From the NCBI GenBank assembly GCA_018648945.1, contig JABGQJ010000017.1, forward strand, positions 1-26,126: DNA of 26,126 nucleotides, in the 5' to 3' direction. Under the pieces are notes generated by a model. The model did not search any database. It was not told the origin of the DNA and worked only from the letters and a program-made list of their open reading frames with translations. Of the stretch, positions 1 to 8,798 are shown piece after piece (within the stretch, counting starts at the first letter, position 1; each line of letters begins with the position of its first letter). A program made the translations under genes and the position numbers. This DNA is from Victivallales bacterium. GTDB taxonomy: Bacteria; Verrucomicrobiota; Lentisphaeria; Oligosphaerales; Lenti-02.

Positions 1-83
1 TTGATGGCACCAGTACTCGCCGCAGTCGCTCGCCAGTCCGCCGGAAACAGAGAGGTAAGAACAGTCCAGTCTTCGGTCATCAT
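1..83 (-). CDS. Probable IS4-type transposase, N-terminus only (cut by window edge)
   Basis: The minus strand from 83 reads MMTEDWTVLTSLFPADW and then RATAASTGAI before leaving the window. The pattern of a short acidic start, a hydrophobic LTSLFP stretch, a DW pair and a TGAI-like end resembles the N-terminus of IS4-family DDE transposases as I recall them. The catalytic domain lies outside the window, so the family call rests on about 27 residues. A GGGAG ribosome-binding site lies about 9 nt upstream, and a good sigma70-like promoter precedes it (118-146). Two ATG codons are adjacent (83 and 80); either could start translation. It lies just beyond the 3' end of lepB, as expected for an insertion at the end of an operon. 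Confidence 0.5.
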   Translation of the reverse strand, partial: MMTEDWTVLTSLFPADWRATAASTGAI

Positions 84-117
84 GGGGCCGCGCTCCCATT
101 GGGGGTGTTGCAGCGAC

Positions 118-146
118 AATGTACCGCGCCGGCTCTTGGAATGCAA
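118..146 (-). promoter_or_regulatory. Candidate promoter for the transposase
   Basis: On the minus strand a -35 box TTGCAT (141-146) and a -10 box TACATT (118-123) are separated by exactly 17 nt. The predicted transcript start is about 30 nt before the transposase ATG. The flank at 147-175 is locally rich in small palindromes (AGCGCT, GGGGCTGGCCCC) and may include the insertion sequence end, but the other end is outside the window so the terminal repeat cannot be defined. Confidence 0.45.
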
Positions 147-191
147 TAATCAAGTTAGCGCTTATGGGGCTGGCCCCGGGTTGGCCTCCGG

Positions 192-1844
192 CTACTCGTT
201 GACGTCGGCGCCCAGGGGCACCAGATCATAGCGGGTCGGGGGCGACGGGAAGTCCAGCGGTGCCAGGCGGTCGGTCCGCCCCCAGCGGCGCGTGAACGGC
301 CACCAAATGAGCGAGGCGCGACCCACGAGGTTGGCCCTGGGGATGGTTCCCCAAGCACGACCGTCGCTGCTGTTGGCCGTGTTGTCGCCCATCATCAGGA
401 AATGGTCGTAGCGGAACCGGTAGATGCCATCCTCGACCGGCTCGAACCAGCCGCACTGGTCCAGCCAGGCCAGCGTGGCCGACACACCGTAGGTCATGAT
501 CGGCAGCGCCACTCCCTGGTCCCGATAGGGCACGAACTCGTCCGCATCCACCTTCTTGATCGAGCTCTGCAGGGTCAGCACATCGATCTTGAGCAGGTCG
601 CCCTGGCGGGGGATGTAGAAGATATCGTCCGGATTGGAGAGACAGAATCCGCCGAGGTCCGAGTGCCCACGGTAGCCGCCACGTCCCGAGTAGATGCGCC
701 CGAAGCCCGAGTGGTCGGTGGCATCCAGTTCCCTGAACTCCGTCTCGCCCGGGCGACGCACCTGGACATGGTCCTCGCGCACGCGCAGCTCGTCCCCTGG
801 CATACCGACCAGGCGCTTGATGTAGTAGGGTCCGTTCAGGCGCCCCCCCCGCGCACGAATCTCCTTCGTGTCGGGCGGTTGCCGAATGCCATCGGTGCGG
901 AACACGGTCACGTCCCCGCGGTGGGGTTCGTGGAACGGCAGGTAGGTGCGATCGACGAACAAGTGGTCGCCCAACTCCAGGTGGCCGCGCAGGAGGAGCT
1001 CCCCCGCTTCGAAGCTAAAGGGTCTGTCGTGGCCCAGCTTCCTACCCCGAGCGTAGACCACGGGAAGAAGGTACTTCCTGACGACCTCCGGCGTGCCGGG
1101 AAGCACATACCCGACCGCCCCAATGTTCACTCTGGATTTCGGCAGCAGCCAGTTCTGGAGTGGGATCGGCTGCTCGACCTTGCTGATTCCGTCAAGATCG
1201 AGATCCCCGGCCTCGCGGACGGTCAGATCCACGTAACGGCGACTGTAGTGAAGGTAGCCAAAGAAGCGACCGACCGGGCCGAACTTCGGCGGGCCACTCT
1301 CGGAGTGGATGAAATGGATGCCGTAGAGCGTCGGCTGCATGCTGCCGGTGGGGATCTTGAAGGGCTGGAGGAAGAGGGCGCGCACGCCGAAGGCCAGGCC
1401 CAGGGCGACGACCGCGATCTCCAGGTGCTCGCGCAACCAGGCGCGCTTCCTGGCAGGGATCGACGGCCCGGCCTTGCCGGCCTGCAGCTCCGCCACCAAG
1501 CCGGTGGCGGCGGCGGTGAAACCATCCCGCTCGACGCCCTGGGCAAAGCCCGCGAAGCCTGGCTGGGCAGCCAGGACGCTCGACGCCTCCTCGGACATCC
1601 CCCCCGAGGCGCTTCGCTGTTGCCGCGCGATGCGCAGGGCGGCGGCGGTACTGGCAATCTCCTCGTTCAGTTCCGGGCTGAGCACATCCCGATCCCGCCG
1701 CAGCAGATGCCGGTAATGCCGCTCGATATCCCGCAGGCCGAAGATCGCCTTGAGCCAGGCGGGGGAGAACCACTGTTTCAGCGTCTGGCCAAAGAAGAAC
1801 CAGACGACGAAGAGATCGAAGAGAATCAGTACCAGAGTGTTCAT
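192..1844 (-). CDS. lepB: Signal peptidase I, large form
   Basis: Type I (leader) signal peptidase, an inner-membrane serine protease that cleaves Sec and Tat signal peptides with a Ser/Lys dyad. The start is ATG at 1844 because GGGAAG lies 8 nt upstream; a GTG 15 nt earlier would place that site inside the gene. Of 550 residues, 1-20 form a membrane segment, 31-130 are a cytoplasmic charged region, and 141-160 form a second membrane segment. The nucleophile motif PTGSMQPT has Ser168, the general base motif YIKRLVGMPGDE has Lys343, and the GDN box with NSSDGRAWG lies at 486-497. The Ser-Lys distance is about 175 residues, against about 55 in E. coli LepB, so there is a large periplasmic insertion, plus a second one before the GDN box. 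It is last in the block, 33 nt after lepA. All catalytic boxes are intact, so it should be active. Confidence 0.93.
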   Translation of the reverse strand: MNTLVLILFDLFVVWFFFGQTLKQWFSPAWLKAIFGLRDIERHYRHLLRRDRDVLSPELNEEIASTAAALRIARQQRSASGGMSEEASSVLAAQPGFAGFAQGVERDGFTAAATGLVAELQAGKAGPSIPARKRAWLREHLEIAVVALGLAFGVRALFLQPFKIPTGSMQPTLYGIHFIHSESGPPKFGPVGRFFGYLHYSRRYVDLTVREAGDLDLDGISKVEQPIPLQNWLLPKSRVNIGAVGYVLPGTPEVVRKYLLPVVYARGRKLGHDRPFSFEAGELLLRGHLELGDHLFVDRTYLPFHEPHRGDVTVFRTDGIRQPPDTKEIRARGGRLNGPYYIKRLVGMPGDELRVREDHVQVRRPGETEFRELDATDHSGFGRIYSGRGGYRGHSDLGGFCLSNPDDIFYIPRQGDLLKIDVLTLQSSIKKVDADEFVPYRDQGVALPIMTYGVSATLAWLDQCGWFEPVEDGIYRFRYDHFLMMGDNTANSSDGRAWGTIPRANLVGRASLIWWPFTRRWGRTDRLAPLDFPSPPTRYDLVPLGADVNE

Positions 1845-1877
1845 GCCATATCTTCCCACAAGGGCGGAGCGGGTCCG

Positions 1878-3683
1878 CTATTCCGAGGCCTTCAGAACCG
1901 CGACGAAGGCTTCCTGCGGGATATTGACCCGACCGATTTCCTTCATCCGCTTCTTGCCCTCTTTCTGTCTGTCAAGCAACTTGCGCTTGCGGCTGATGTC
2001 GCCGCCGTAGCACTTTGCGGTCACGTTCTTGCGCATCTGGCGCACATTCTCGCGAGCGATGATCTTGCCGCCGATGGTGCCCTGCAAGGCGATCTTGAAG
2101 AGGTGCGGGGGGATCACGTCCTTCAGACGGCTGACCAGTTGCCGGGCGCGGGGGATGGCCCGGTCCTCATGGACGATGCTCGCGAAGGCATCGACCGGCT
2201 CGCCATTGACCAGAATCTCCAGTTTCACCAACGGGCCGGCCCGGTGGCCGTCGGGCTCGTAGTCCATGCTGCCGTAGCCCCGGGTAACGGTCTTCAGCTT
2301 GTCGTAGAAGTCGAGCACGATCTCGTGCAGGGGCAGGCCTGCAGTGATCATCACATGGTACTCGTCCACGTTCTCGGTGTTGTTACAGAGCCCGCGCTTC
2401 TCCATCACCAGGTTCATCACCGCGCCCAGGTACTTGATGGGGGCGATGATCTGGGCTTTGATCATGGGCTCCTCGATCCGGTCGATCTCGCTCATGTCCG
2501 GCAGATAGGTCGGGTTCTCGATCTCCCGCATCTCGCCGGTTCTCATATACACGTGGTAGACCACGCTGGGATAGGTGACGATGATGTCCATGTCGTATTC
2601 GCGCTGCAGTCGTTCCTGGACGATCTCCATGTGCAGCAACCCCAGGAAACCGCAGCGAAAGCCAGCCCCAAGGGCCACGGAACTCTCGGCCTGGAAGCGA
2701 AACGCACTGTCGTTGAGCTGGAGCTTGGCGATGTTGAAGCGCAAGTTCTCGAAGTCCCGCGTGTCCACCGGGTAGATCCCGCTGAAGACCATCGGCTGGA
2801 CTTCCTTGAAGCCGGGCAGGGGCTCTTTGCAGCGGTGGATGCTGCCGGTGACGGTTTCCCCGATCCGGATCTCCTTCGGCTCCTTGATGGCCGTGATGAG
2901 GTAACCCACATCGCCAGCCTGGAGCGCATCGACGATGCGCATCTTGGGCGAGAAGACGCCGACTTCCTTCACCTCGGTATCCTGGCCGGTGCTGAGCAAA
3001 CGGATCTTCTCGCCGGGCCGGATGCGGCCGCTGAACACGCGCACGTAGGTGACCACGCCGCGATAGACATCATAGATGCTGTCGAAAATCAGCGCGCGGG
3101 TGACCTCGTCGTCGGGGGCGGGGGGGGGCGGAATCCGGTCGGCGATGGCCTCGAGGATCTCGTCGATGCCAAGATCGGCCTTGGCGCTGGCCATGATGAC
3201 TTCCTCGCGGGGGATGGCGAGAAGCTCCTCGATCTGGGTCAGGCAGGTCTCGATATCGGCCGCCGGCAGGTCGATCTTGTTGATCACCGGGATGATGGTC
3301 AACTCCTGGTCCATGGCCAGGTTGACGTTGGCCAGGGTCTGAGCCTGGACGCCCTGGGCAGCATCGATGATCAACAGCGCCCCTTCACAGGCGGCAAGAC
3401 TGCGGCTGACCTCGTAGGAGAAGTCCACATGCCCGGGAGTATCGATCAGGTTGAACTCGTAGGCAACGCCGTCGGGCCGGGTGTAGACCATGCGCACGGG
3501 GTGCGACTTGATGGTGATCCCGCGCTCCTGTTCCAGATCCATGTCGTCGAGGATCTGGTCGTGAAACGTGCGTTCATCCACCGTTCCCGTGCGCAATAGG
3601 AAGCGGTCGGCCAAGGTTGACTTGCCGTGGTCGATGTGGGCGATGATGGAGAAATTGCGGATTCGTTCGAGGCGTTCGGGCAT
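1878..3683 (-). CDS. lepA: Elongation factor 4 (back-translocating GTPase)
   Basis: Ribosome-associated translational GTPase LepA/EF4. ATG at 3683 gives 601 residues, the usual family length, and begins MPERLERIRNFSIIAHIDHG; a TTG four codons upstream is less likely. The GTPase boxes are all present: AHIDHGKST (15-23), RGITI (54-58), DTPGH (81-85), NKID (135-138) and SAK in the G5 region. The EF4-specific C-terminal domain is complete and ends near KRMKEIGRVNIPQEAF. It lies 66 nt downstream of lptF/G and 33 nt upstream of lepB. The lepA-lepB pairing is also seen in E. coli, where both are co-transcribed. An inverted repeat with two possible folds sits in its leader (3710-3750). Confidence 0.97.
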   Translation of the reverse strand: MPERLERIRNFSIIAHIDHGKSTLADRFLLRTGTVDERTFHDQILDDMDLEQERGITIKSHPVRMVYTRPDGVAYEFNLIDTPGHVDFSYEVSRSLAACEGALLIIDAAQGVQAQTLANVNLAMDQELTIIPVINKIDLPAADIETCLTQIEELLAIPREEVIMASAKADLGIDEILEAIADRIPPPPAPDDEVTRALIFDSIYDVYRGVVTYVRVFSGRIRPGEKIRLLSTGQDTEVKEVGVFSPKMRIVDALQAGDVGYLITAIKEPKEIRIGETVTGSIHRCKEPLPGFKEVQPMVFSGIYPVDTRDFENLRFNIAKLQLNDSAFRFQAESSVALGAGFRCGFLGLLHMEIVQERLQREYDMDIIVTYPSVVYHVYMRTGEMREIENPTYLPDMSEIDRIEEPMIKAQIIAPIKYLGAVMNLVMEKRGLCNNTENVDEYHVMITAGLPLHEIVLDFYDKLKTVTRGYGSMDYEPDGHRAGPLVKLEILVNGEPVDAFASIVHEDRAIPRARQLVSRLKDVIPPHLFKIALQGTIGGKIIARENVRQMRKNVTAKCYGGDISRKRKLLDRQKEGKKRMKEIGRVNIPQEAFVAVLKASE

Positions 3684-3709
3684 AGGGATGGGCAAAGGTC
3701 CGTTGGTTG

Positions 3710-3750
3710 GCCTGATCTACTGCGGTAGATGGCTCATGGTTAGATCAGGC
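3710..3750 (-). promoter_or_regulatory. Inverted repeat with two alternative hairpins before lepA
   Basis: Arms GCCTGATCTA (3710-3719) and TAGATCAGGC (3741-3750) are a perfect 10-bp inverted repeat. Nested in it, ATCTAC-TGCG-GTAGAT (3715-3730) can form a 6-bp stem with a tetraloop. The two folds share bases 3715-3719 and so exclude each other. The lptF/G stop codon (3750-3752) touches the outer arm. No T-run follows on the minus strand, so it is not a classic intrinsic terminator. It could be an RNA processing or stability element, or a leader that modulates lepA; the role is inferred. Confidence 0.5.
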
Positions 3751-4862
3751 TAGTGCTTCTCGATCCTCGCCAGCGCCCACAGTCCGCCGCCCTGGTACAG
3801 AACGTTCGGGAGCCAGACAAGGAACTCAGGATGGAATGCGGTCTGGTCCTTCATGGTGTCGGTGAGCACGAGGAACACGTAGAAACCGAAGCCGAGGAAG
3901 AGAGACAGGAGGAGACCGATGGAGGTCTCCGAGCGTCGGTTGCGAATGGCGAAGGGGATGCCGATCAGCAGGAAGGAGATCGGCGAAAGCGCCATGGACA
4001 TGCGCTTGTGCAAGGCGACATAGTGGGGGGTGACGTTCTCCCCAGTACCGGTGTCGAAGTAAATCCGGGCCAACATGCTCTGGAAGTCCATGTACTTCAG
4101 CTTCCGGGTCACGGGTTTGGCGTCGAGCTTGGCCCCGTACTCGATCGGCAAGTCGATGCTGCTCATGGCCACGCGGTCCACGGCCTGCCCATCGTCCTCG
4201 ACGACGGTGCCGTCCAAGTTGATCGTCGCAAAGGTCGCGTCCTCCAGTTGGAGGTTGAGCACGCGCCGCTCCTCGTCCTGGCGGACCCGCCCTCGCCGCG
4301 CGGTGATATCGGTGGTGGGCCTGCCGGTCTTGCGGTCCACGGCCAGGATGTGGATATCGCCAAGCATGTCGCCATCCTTGACCCCGACCCGGATGAGGTA
4401 GCCGGGAATCTCGCGGAACCCGCCGGGCTCGATCAACGCCAGCGGGTTGCGCACCGCCTCGGTCTTCATCAACTGTTCCGCCGCATAGCGGCAGCGCGGC
4501 CCGACGCTCGTGGCAAGCCAGAAACACAGCCCGCTCAGCACCCCGGCCAGGGCCAGCGCCGGGGCGATGATCTGCCACAGGCTCACGCCACTGGCCTTCA
4601 TGGCCGTGATCTCGTTGTCGGCCGAGAGCCGACTGAAAAGGAGAACGGTGCCGGTGAGCAGCGAGAGGGGGATGGTGTAGCGCAACATCTCCGGCACGAT
4701 CAGCAGGATGAACTTGCCGAAGACCACCGGCGAAATGCCCTTGGCCACAAGCTCGAAGACTTTGAACAGGTTCCCTGAGACCATTACAAACGTCAGGATG
4801 CCGACAGCTAAGAATGTATTGATCAGCAAGTCCCTGGCGATGTACCAGTTCAGGGTCTTCAT
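3750..4862 (-). CDS. LptF/LptG-family permease (LPS export)
   Basis: Inner-membrane permease of the YjgP/YjgQ family. LptF and LptG with the LptB ATPase extract lipopolysaccharide from the inner membrane and push it along the LptC-A-D bridge. At 370 residues it has the family layout: a membrane block at about 10-35, 50-75 and 95-120, a periplasmic beta-rich middle (about 125-280), and a C-terminal block of three helices with the PISFLLIGIPFAIRNRR stretch. The NWYIARDLL start and the LSADNEITAMKASGVS loop are typical. Sequence alone does not settle LptF versus LptG, and the partner is not in the window. Its ATG overlaps the bamA stop by one base (TGATG) with no strong Shine-Dalgarno, suggesting translational coupling to bamA. 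Confidence 0.92.
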   Translation of the reverse strand: MKTLNWYIARDLLINTFLAVGILTFVMVSGNLFKVFELVAKGISPVVFGKFILLIVPEMLRYTIPLSLLTGTVLLFSRLSADNEITAMKASGVSLWQIIAPALALAGVLSGLCFWLATSVGPRCRYAAEQLMKTEAVRNPLALIEPGGFREIPGYLIRVGVKDGDMLGDIHILAVDRKTGRPTTDITARRGRVRQDEERRVLNLQLEDATFATINLDGTVVEDDGQAVDRVAMSSIDLPIEYGAKLDAKPVTRKLKYMDFQSMLARIYFDTGTGENVTPHYVALHKRMSMALSPISFLLIGIPFAIRNRRSETSIGLLLSLFLGFGFYVFLVLTDTMKDQTAFHPEFLVWLPNVLYQGGGLWALARIEKH

Positions 4863-7231
4863 CAGAAGGAGGCGCCGATATTGAAGTGCAGCCGCCCGCT
4901 GTTGCCGTCCAAGTGGTCCTGATCGGTGATGATGGGGAAGCCATAGGCCAGGTTGACCGGGCCGATCGGCAGCTGGAGACGCAGCCCGACACCCACACTG
5001 GCATTGATGCCGCTGCCGACGTCATAGGAATCGGCCCAGACATTGCCGAAGTCAGAGAAGACGCTGACCCGCACCCAGGAGGCCAGGGGCTGGATCAGTT
5101 CCACCGAACCAATGGCCATGGTGCGACCGCCCATGGCATTCTCGCGCTCGTCATCGTCCACCGGGCCCACCTCGTGGCGGTCGAACCCGCGGATCGTGCC
5201 TGTGCCGCCCGCGAAGAAGCGGTCGAACACGCCAATGTCATCGCCGCTGAGTTCGTCGGCCAAGCCGAGGCGAGCGTGCAGTTTGAGCACGGCGGCCCTG
5301 AACACCGGCACGTACTTGGTGCCATCCACCGTCAGTCGGTAGTAGTTGCTGTAGGAGCCAAGCGCCTCGGTGACCAGCTCGCCGTTGATGCTCAGGCGAC
5401 TGCCGCTGGTGGGGAAGAGGATGCTTGGCCGGTTGCGCGTGTCCCGGGTCATACCGAAGCTGAGGCGGTTTGCGAAGACGGTGTCGTTCTCCTCCATGTC
5501 AGTCAGCAGCACGGAGTCTAGGTCGCGCGGATCGGTCACCGGGTAGTCGATTCCGTTGGCATCGCCGTACAACTCGTCCTCGAACTCATCAAGCTGGATA
5601 TGGCGGACACGCAAGCCGAAGCTCTGGGTCCACTTCCTGCCCAGCTTGCGAGTGAGGCTGACGCCGACGCCGGTGTTGGTCTCGGCGTACTCGTCCTCGT
5701 AGCGCGTGTTCATGAACGCCTCCAGCCCCAGGCGCAGCCGGCGACCGAGCCACCAGGGCTCCGTGAAGGACAGCAGCAAATCGGTCTTGCTGCTCCCCAT
5801 CTGGGCCCGCATACGCATATGCTGGCCGCCGCCGCGGAAACTCCACGGGGAACGCCAGTCGAAGTTGGACTGGCTGACCTCCAGGAAGCCGACCAGGGAA
5901 TCCTCGCTGGAGAAGCTGGCGCCGATCATGAACTGTCCCGTCCGCTTCTCCACCAGGGAGACGCGCAGGTCGCGCTGATCGTCCTGTTCGGTGCCCACCG
6001 GGGTGATCTCGACCTTCTCGAAGTAGTTCAGGTTCTTCAGGCGGCCTTCCGACTCCCGGACCTTGCCGGCATCGCCCAAGTCACCGGGGAAGATGGACAG
6101 CTCGCGCCGGATCACCTGGTCCTTGGTCACCGAGTTGCCGACGATCATGATGTCCCGAATGCGGGAGGGCACGCCTTCCCGGATGCGGTGCTCCACGGCC
6201 ACGGTGTGCGCCTCGGGATCGCGGGTGTGCACGGGATAGCAGCGCAGATCGAGATAGCCTTCCGGCTCGTACTTGCGGCGCAGGGACATGGTGTCCTTCG
6301 CCTCGGCGGAGGCCCGGTACACATCGCCCGCCTTGACCTTGAGTAGCTTGCTCAGCTCGTCCGCCGAGAACCGCTCGCCGCCCGTGACGGTGGTCTTGGA
6401 GACCGAGTACTTGGCCCCCTCAGTCACGTGGAAGACGAGAGTGACCCACTTGGAATTCCCGCTGAACACTTCCTCCACCTCGGCGACCTTGAAGTCCAGG
6501 TAGCCTTCCTCGGTGTACTTCTGGCGCAGGAGGTCGCTATCCGCCGCGATCAGATCCCGGTTGAAGAAATTGCCCCAGCGGAAGATGTGGCGCCACCACT
6601 GGCGCCGGGTCCTCACTGCCTTGCGCAAATGCCGGTCCTTGAACACGCTGTTGCCGACGAACTCGACCTTGTCCAGCTTGGCCCGGGGGCCTTCCCGCAC
6701 GAGGATCGCGACATTCACGTCGCTCGTGTTCGGAATCGGTTTGACTTCGAAGTTGATCGCGGCCCCGAAGTAGCCGGCGGCACGGTACTTCTTGACCATC
6801 TCCGCGATGTCGCCCGCCACCAGGTTCTCGGCCAGAGGGCTGCCCGTGGGATGGGTCAGCAGCGACAGGAGCTTCTTCTCGCTGAACTCGTTGTTCCCCT
6901 CAAAGACGAAGCTGCGGACCATGCGCTTGGGAAGGAGCACGAAGGACAGTTCGACGTCCCCGCCTTCAAGCTCCTTGAGCTTGACGTTCACATCCTCGAA
7001 GCTGCCGCTCTTCATGAGCGTCTCGATGTCCTTGCTCACCTGCCGGGCACTGTACGTGGTGCCAGGCCGGCTGACAATGTGGCCGAGGACGACCTGTTCC
7101 AGGGCCGCAGGATCCACATCGGGGGTCGTGGACTGGATGCGGATGCGCGTGATCTTTGCGGCGTGGGCCGCCATGCACATTCCCAGGGCCAGCATCGCGA
7201 CACGCAGCAGAGGGCGTCCGTTCATCTTCAT
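4862..7231 (-). CDS. bamA: Outer membrane assembly factor BamA (Omp85)
   Basis: BamA inserts beta-barrel proteins into the outer membrane. The 789-residue product starts MKMNGRPLLRVAMLALGM, a Sec signal peptide ending near AHA. ATG at 7231 is chosen because GGAGAGA lies 6 nt upstream; a TTG 15 nt earlier would swallow this site. Residues about 25-420 hold tandem POTRA modules, recognisable by repeats such as FEGNNEFSEKKL, VEFVGNSVFKDRHLRK and IMIVGNSVTKDQVIRREL. The rest is the 16-strand barrel. The lid-loop motif GTIRGFD carries the Omp85 RGF signature, and the protein ends in a beta-signal with terminal Phe (LHFNIGASF). It follows dnaB by 80 nt and is coupled to lptF/G, so protein and lipid export to the outer membrane would be co-expressed. 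Confidence 0.96.
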   Translation of the reverse strand: MKMNGRPLLRVAMLALGMCMAAHAAKITRIRIQSTTPDVDPAALEQVVLGHIVSRPGTTYSARQVSKDIETLMKSGSFEDVNVKLKELEGGDVELSFVLLPKRMVRSFVFEGNNEFSEKKLLSLLTHPTGSPLAENLVAGDIAEMVKKYRAAGYFGAAINFEVKPIPNTSDVNVAILVREGPRAKLDKVEFVGNSVFKDRHLRKAVRTRRQWWRHIFRWGNFFNRDLIAADSDLLRQKYTEEGYLDFKVAEVEEVFSGNSKWVTLVFHVTEGAKYSVSKTTVTGGERFSADELSKLLKVKAGDVYRASAEAKDTMSLRRKYEPEGYLDLRCYPVHTRDPEAHTVAVEHRIREGVPSRIRDIMIVGNSVTKDQVIRRELSIFPGDLGDAGKVRESEGRLKNLNYFEKVEITPVGTEQDDQRDLRVSLVEKRTGQFMIGASFSSEDSLVGFLEVSQSNFDWRSPWSFRGGGQHMRMRAQMGSSKTDLLLSFTEPWWLGRRLRLGLEAFMNTRYEDEYAETNTGVGVSLTRKLGRKWTQSFGLRVRHIQLDEFEDELYGDANGIDYPVTDPRDLDSVLLTDMEENDTVFANRLSFGMTRDTRNRPSILFPTSGSRLSINGELVTEALGSYSNYYRLTVDGTKYVPVFRAAVLKLHARLGLADELSGDDIGVFDRFFAGGTGTIRGFDRHEVGPVDDDERENAMGGRTMAIGSVELIQPLASWVRVSVFSDFGNVWADSYDVGSGINASVGVGLRLQLPIGPVNLAYGFPIITDQDHLDGNSGRLHFNIGASF

Positions 7232-7311
7232 CGCATGTCTCTCCAAGGCGTGGTAGTTGCGGTTTCCAGTGATGGTCGGGGCGGCAGCCCCTCGGGTATG
7301 GCTCGATTCGT

Positions 7312-8760
7312 CTAGATGGCGCCCGTCGGCACGTCCTCGTCCGCTACTCGGGAACGGTCCGCAAAACGCATGTAGGCGGGCAGGAAGGTCAACGGGGCAA
7401 TACCAGTCTCGCCATTGCGGTTCTTGGCGATGATCAGCTCGGCCTCGACGCCCTTCCGAATGTTGTCTGAACTGTACTGGTCCTCGCGATTGCGGTGCAA
7501 GAGGGCAACCACATCCGCGTCCTGCTCGATCGCGCCCGACTCGCGGAGGTTGCCAAGCTTGGGCTTCTGCCCCTGCTGTTCAGCCTGCCGGTTGAGCTGA
7601 GCGAGGACTACAATAGGGATGTTCAGCTCTTTTGCCAGTGCCTTGATGCTTCCTGACATCATTGCGACTTGGTTTTCGCGGTTGGAGTTGCGCCCGGCAT
7701 CGGCGGTGAGGAGCTGCAGGTAGTCGATGAAAAGCACCTGGATGTCGTATTCCCGCTTCATTTGGCGAGCCCGGTGGCGGAGTTCGAGAATGCTCAGCCC
7801 ACCGGTGTCGTCGATGACGATATTGGAGTCGCCGATCCGCTTGCCGGCATCCCCGATCTTCCGCCAGTTGCCATCGGTGAGCGCGCCGTCGCGAATCTCG
7901 GTCAGTCCAATGCGGGCCTCGCTGCAGATCAAGCGGATCACCAACATGCGGGCGGGCATCTCGAGGCTGAAGAAGCCGACCGGCACGGCACGCTCGCACA
8001 TGGCGATGTGCGCGGCCATGTTGAGGGCCAGGGCCGTCTTGCCGATGGACGGGCGCGCCGCCAGGACGAACATCTCCGCCGGCCGCAGCCCCGTGATCAG
8101 CTTGTCCACCGTGCTCAGCCCAGTCGAGAGCCCGCGCGCCTGGTCCTTCCCTACCCACAGATCATTGATATACTTGATGGCCGGGCTCATCAATTCCCGG
8201 ATGGTCAGGAGTCCGGAGCGATCCTTGGCGGAGTTGAGACTCATGATCTCCTGCTCCACCTGGTCGGCCAGCACGCCAACATCGTCGACCGGCTCGAAGC
8301 AGCTGTCCACCAGATCGATGCCCGTGCTGATCAGCGCGCGCAGGACCGCGTTCTGCCGCACGATCTCCGCGTACTGCTCAATGTTGGCGGCACTCGGGAC
8401 GCTGTTGGCCACCTGGGCCAGGTAGGCCCGGCCGCCGGCCGCCTCCAGTTCGCCCTGGCGCTCCAGCAGGTCGGCCAAGGTCACCACGTCAGGCTGTTCC
8501 TGCGCCCCGTCGGCCGCCTGCAACAGCGCGGCGAAGATGAGTTGGTGCGCAGGATTGTAGAACGCGTTCCGCTTGCCAGCGGCATCTACCTTGGGACCGA
8601 CCTCCGCCAACTGGGACTGGGCCACGTCCATGGCGCCCTTCGGATCGATCATCATGGAACCGAGGACCGCCACCTCCGCCTCTTCGTTGTGGGGCATGCG
8701 CCGCCCATCCAACCGCAGGACGGAGACGTTCTGGCTCGGCGGCGAGTCCATCATCCGCAT
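7312..8760 (-). CDS. dnaB: Replicative DNA helicase DnaB
   Basis: Hexameric RecA-fold helicase that unwinds DNA at the replication fork. ATG at 8760 (MRMMDSPPSQ) is chosen because GAGGAA lies about 6 nt upstream; the frame stays open about 130 nt further but through two hairpins and without a site. The product has 482 residues, normal for DnaB. The N-terminal helical domain begins at MPHNEEAEVAVLGSMM. Walker A is ARPSIGKT (235-242), Walker B VLFIDYLQLL (342-351), and the arginine-finger region is KNRNGETG. No intein or insertion is seen. Linkage to rplI-rpsR-ssb-rpsF is a widespread bacterial arrangement. A terminator-like hairpin precedes it, so dnaB and the envelope genes after it may be partly uncoupled from the ribosomal part. 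Confidence 0.97.
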   Translation of the reverse strand: MRMMDSPPSQNVSVLRLDGRRMPHNEEAEVAVLGSMMIDPKGAMDVAQSQLAEVGPKVDAAGKRNAFYNPAHQLIFAALLQAADGAQEQPDVVTLADLLERQGELEAAGGRAYLAQVANSVPSAANIEQYAEIVRQNAVLRALISTGIDLVDSCFEPVDDVGVLADQVEQEIMSLNSAKDRSGLLTIRELMSPAIKYINDLWVGKDQARGLSTGLSTVDKLITGLRPAEMFVLAARPSIGKTALALNMAAHIAMCERAVPVGFFSLEMPARMLVIRLICSEARIGLTEIRDGALTDGNWRKIGDAGKRIGDSNIVIDDTGGLSILELRHRARQMKREYDIQVLFIDYLQLLTADAGRNSNRENQVAMMSGSIKALAKELNIPIVVLAQLNRQAEQQGQKPKLGNLRESGAIEQDADVVALLHRNREDQYSSDNIRKGVEAELIIAKNRNGETGIAPLTFLPAYMRFADRSRVADEDVPTGAI

Positions 8761-8798
8761 TCTTGTTCCTCGCAGATTCCGATGGTTCACAAATGGAA

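Noticed and set aside
1..231. Plus-strand 76-residue frame at the left edge
   Set aside because: No family likeness; the opposite strand gives a plausible transposase start and promoter and the lepB end.
402..3599. A 1065-residue plus-strand open frame across lepB and lepA
   Set aside because: It lies antisense to two genes with complete catalytic motifs; long antisense frames are expected in GC-rich coding DNA, and its translation is low in recognisable features.
7247..7311. Terminator between dnaB and bamA
   Set aside because: Only a 5-bp GGGGC/GCCCC stem without a T-tract is present; too weak to call.
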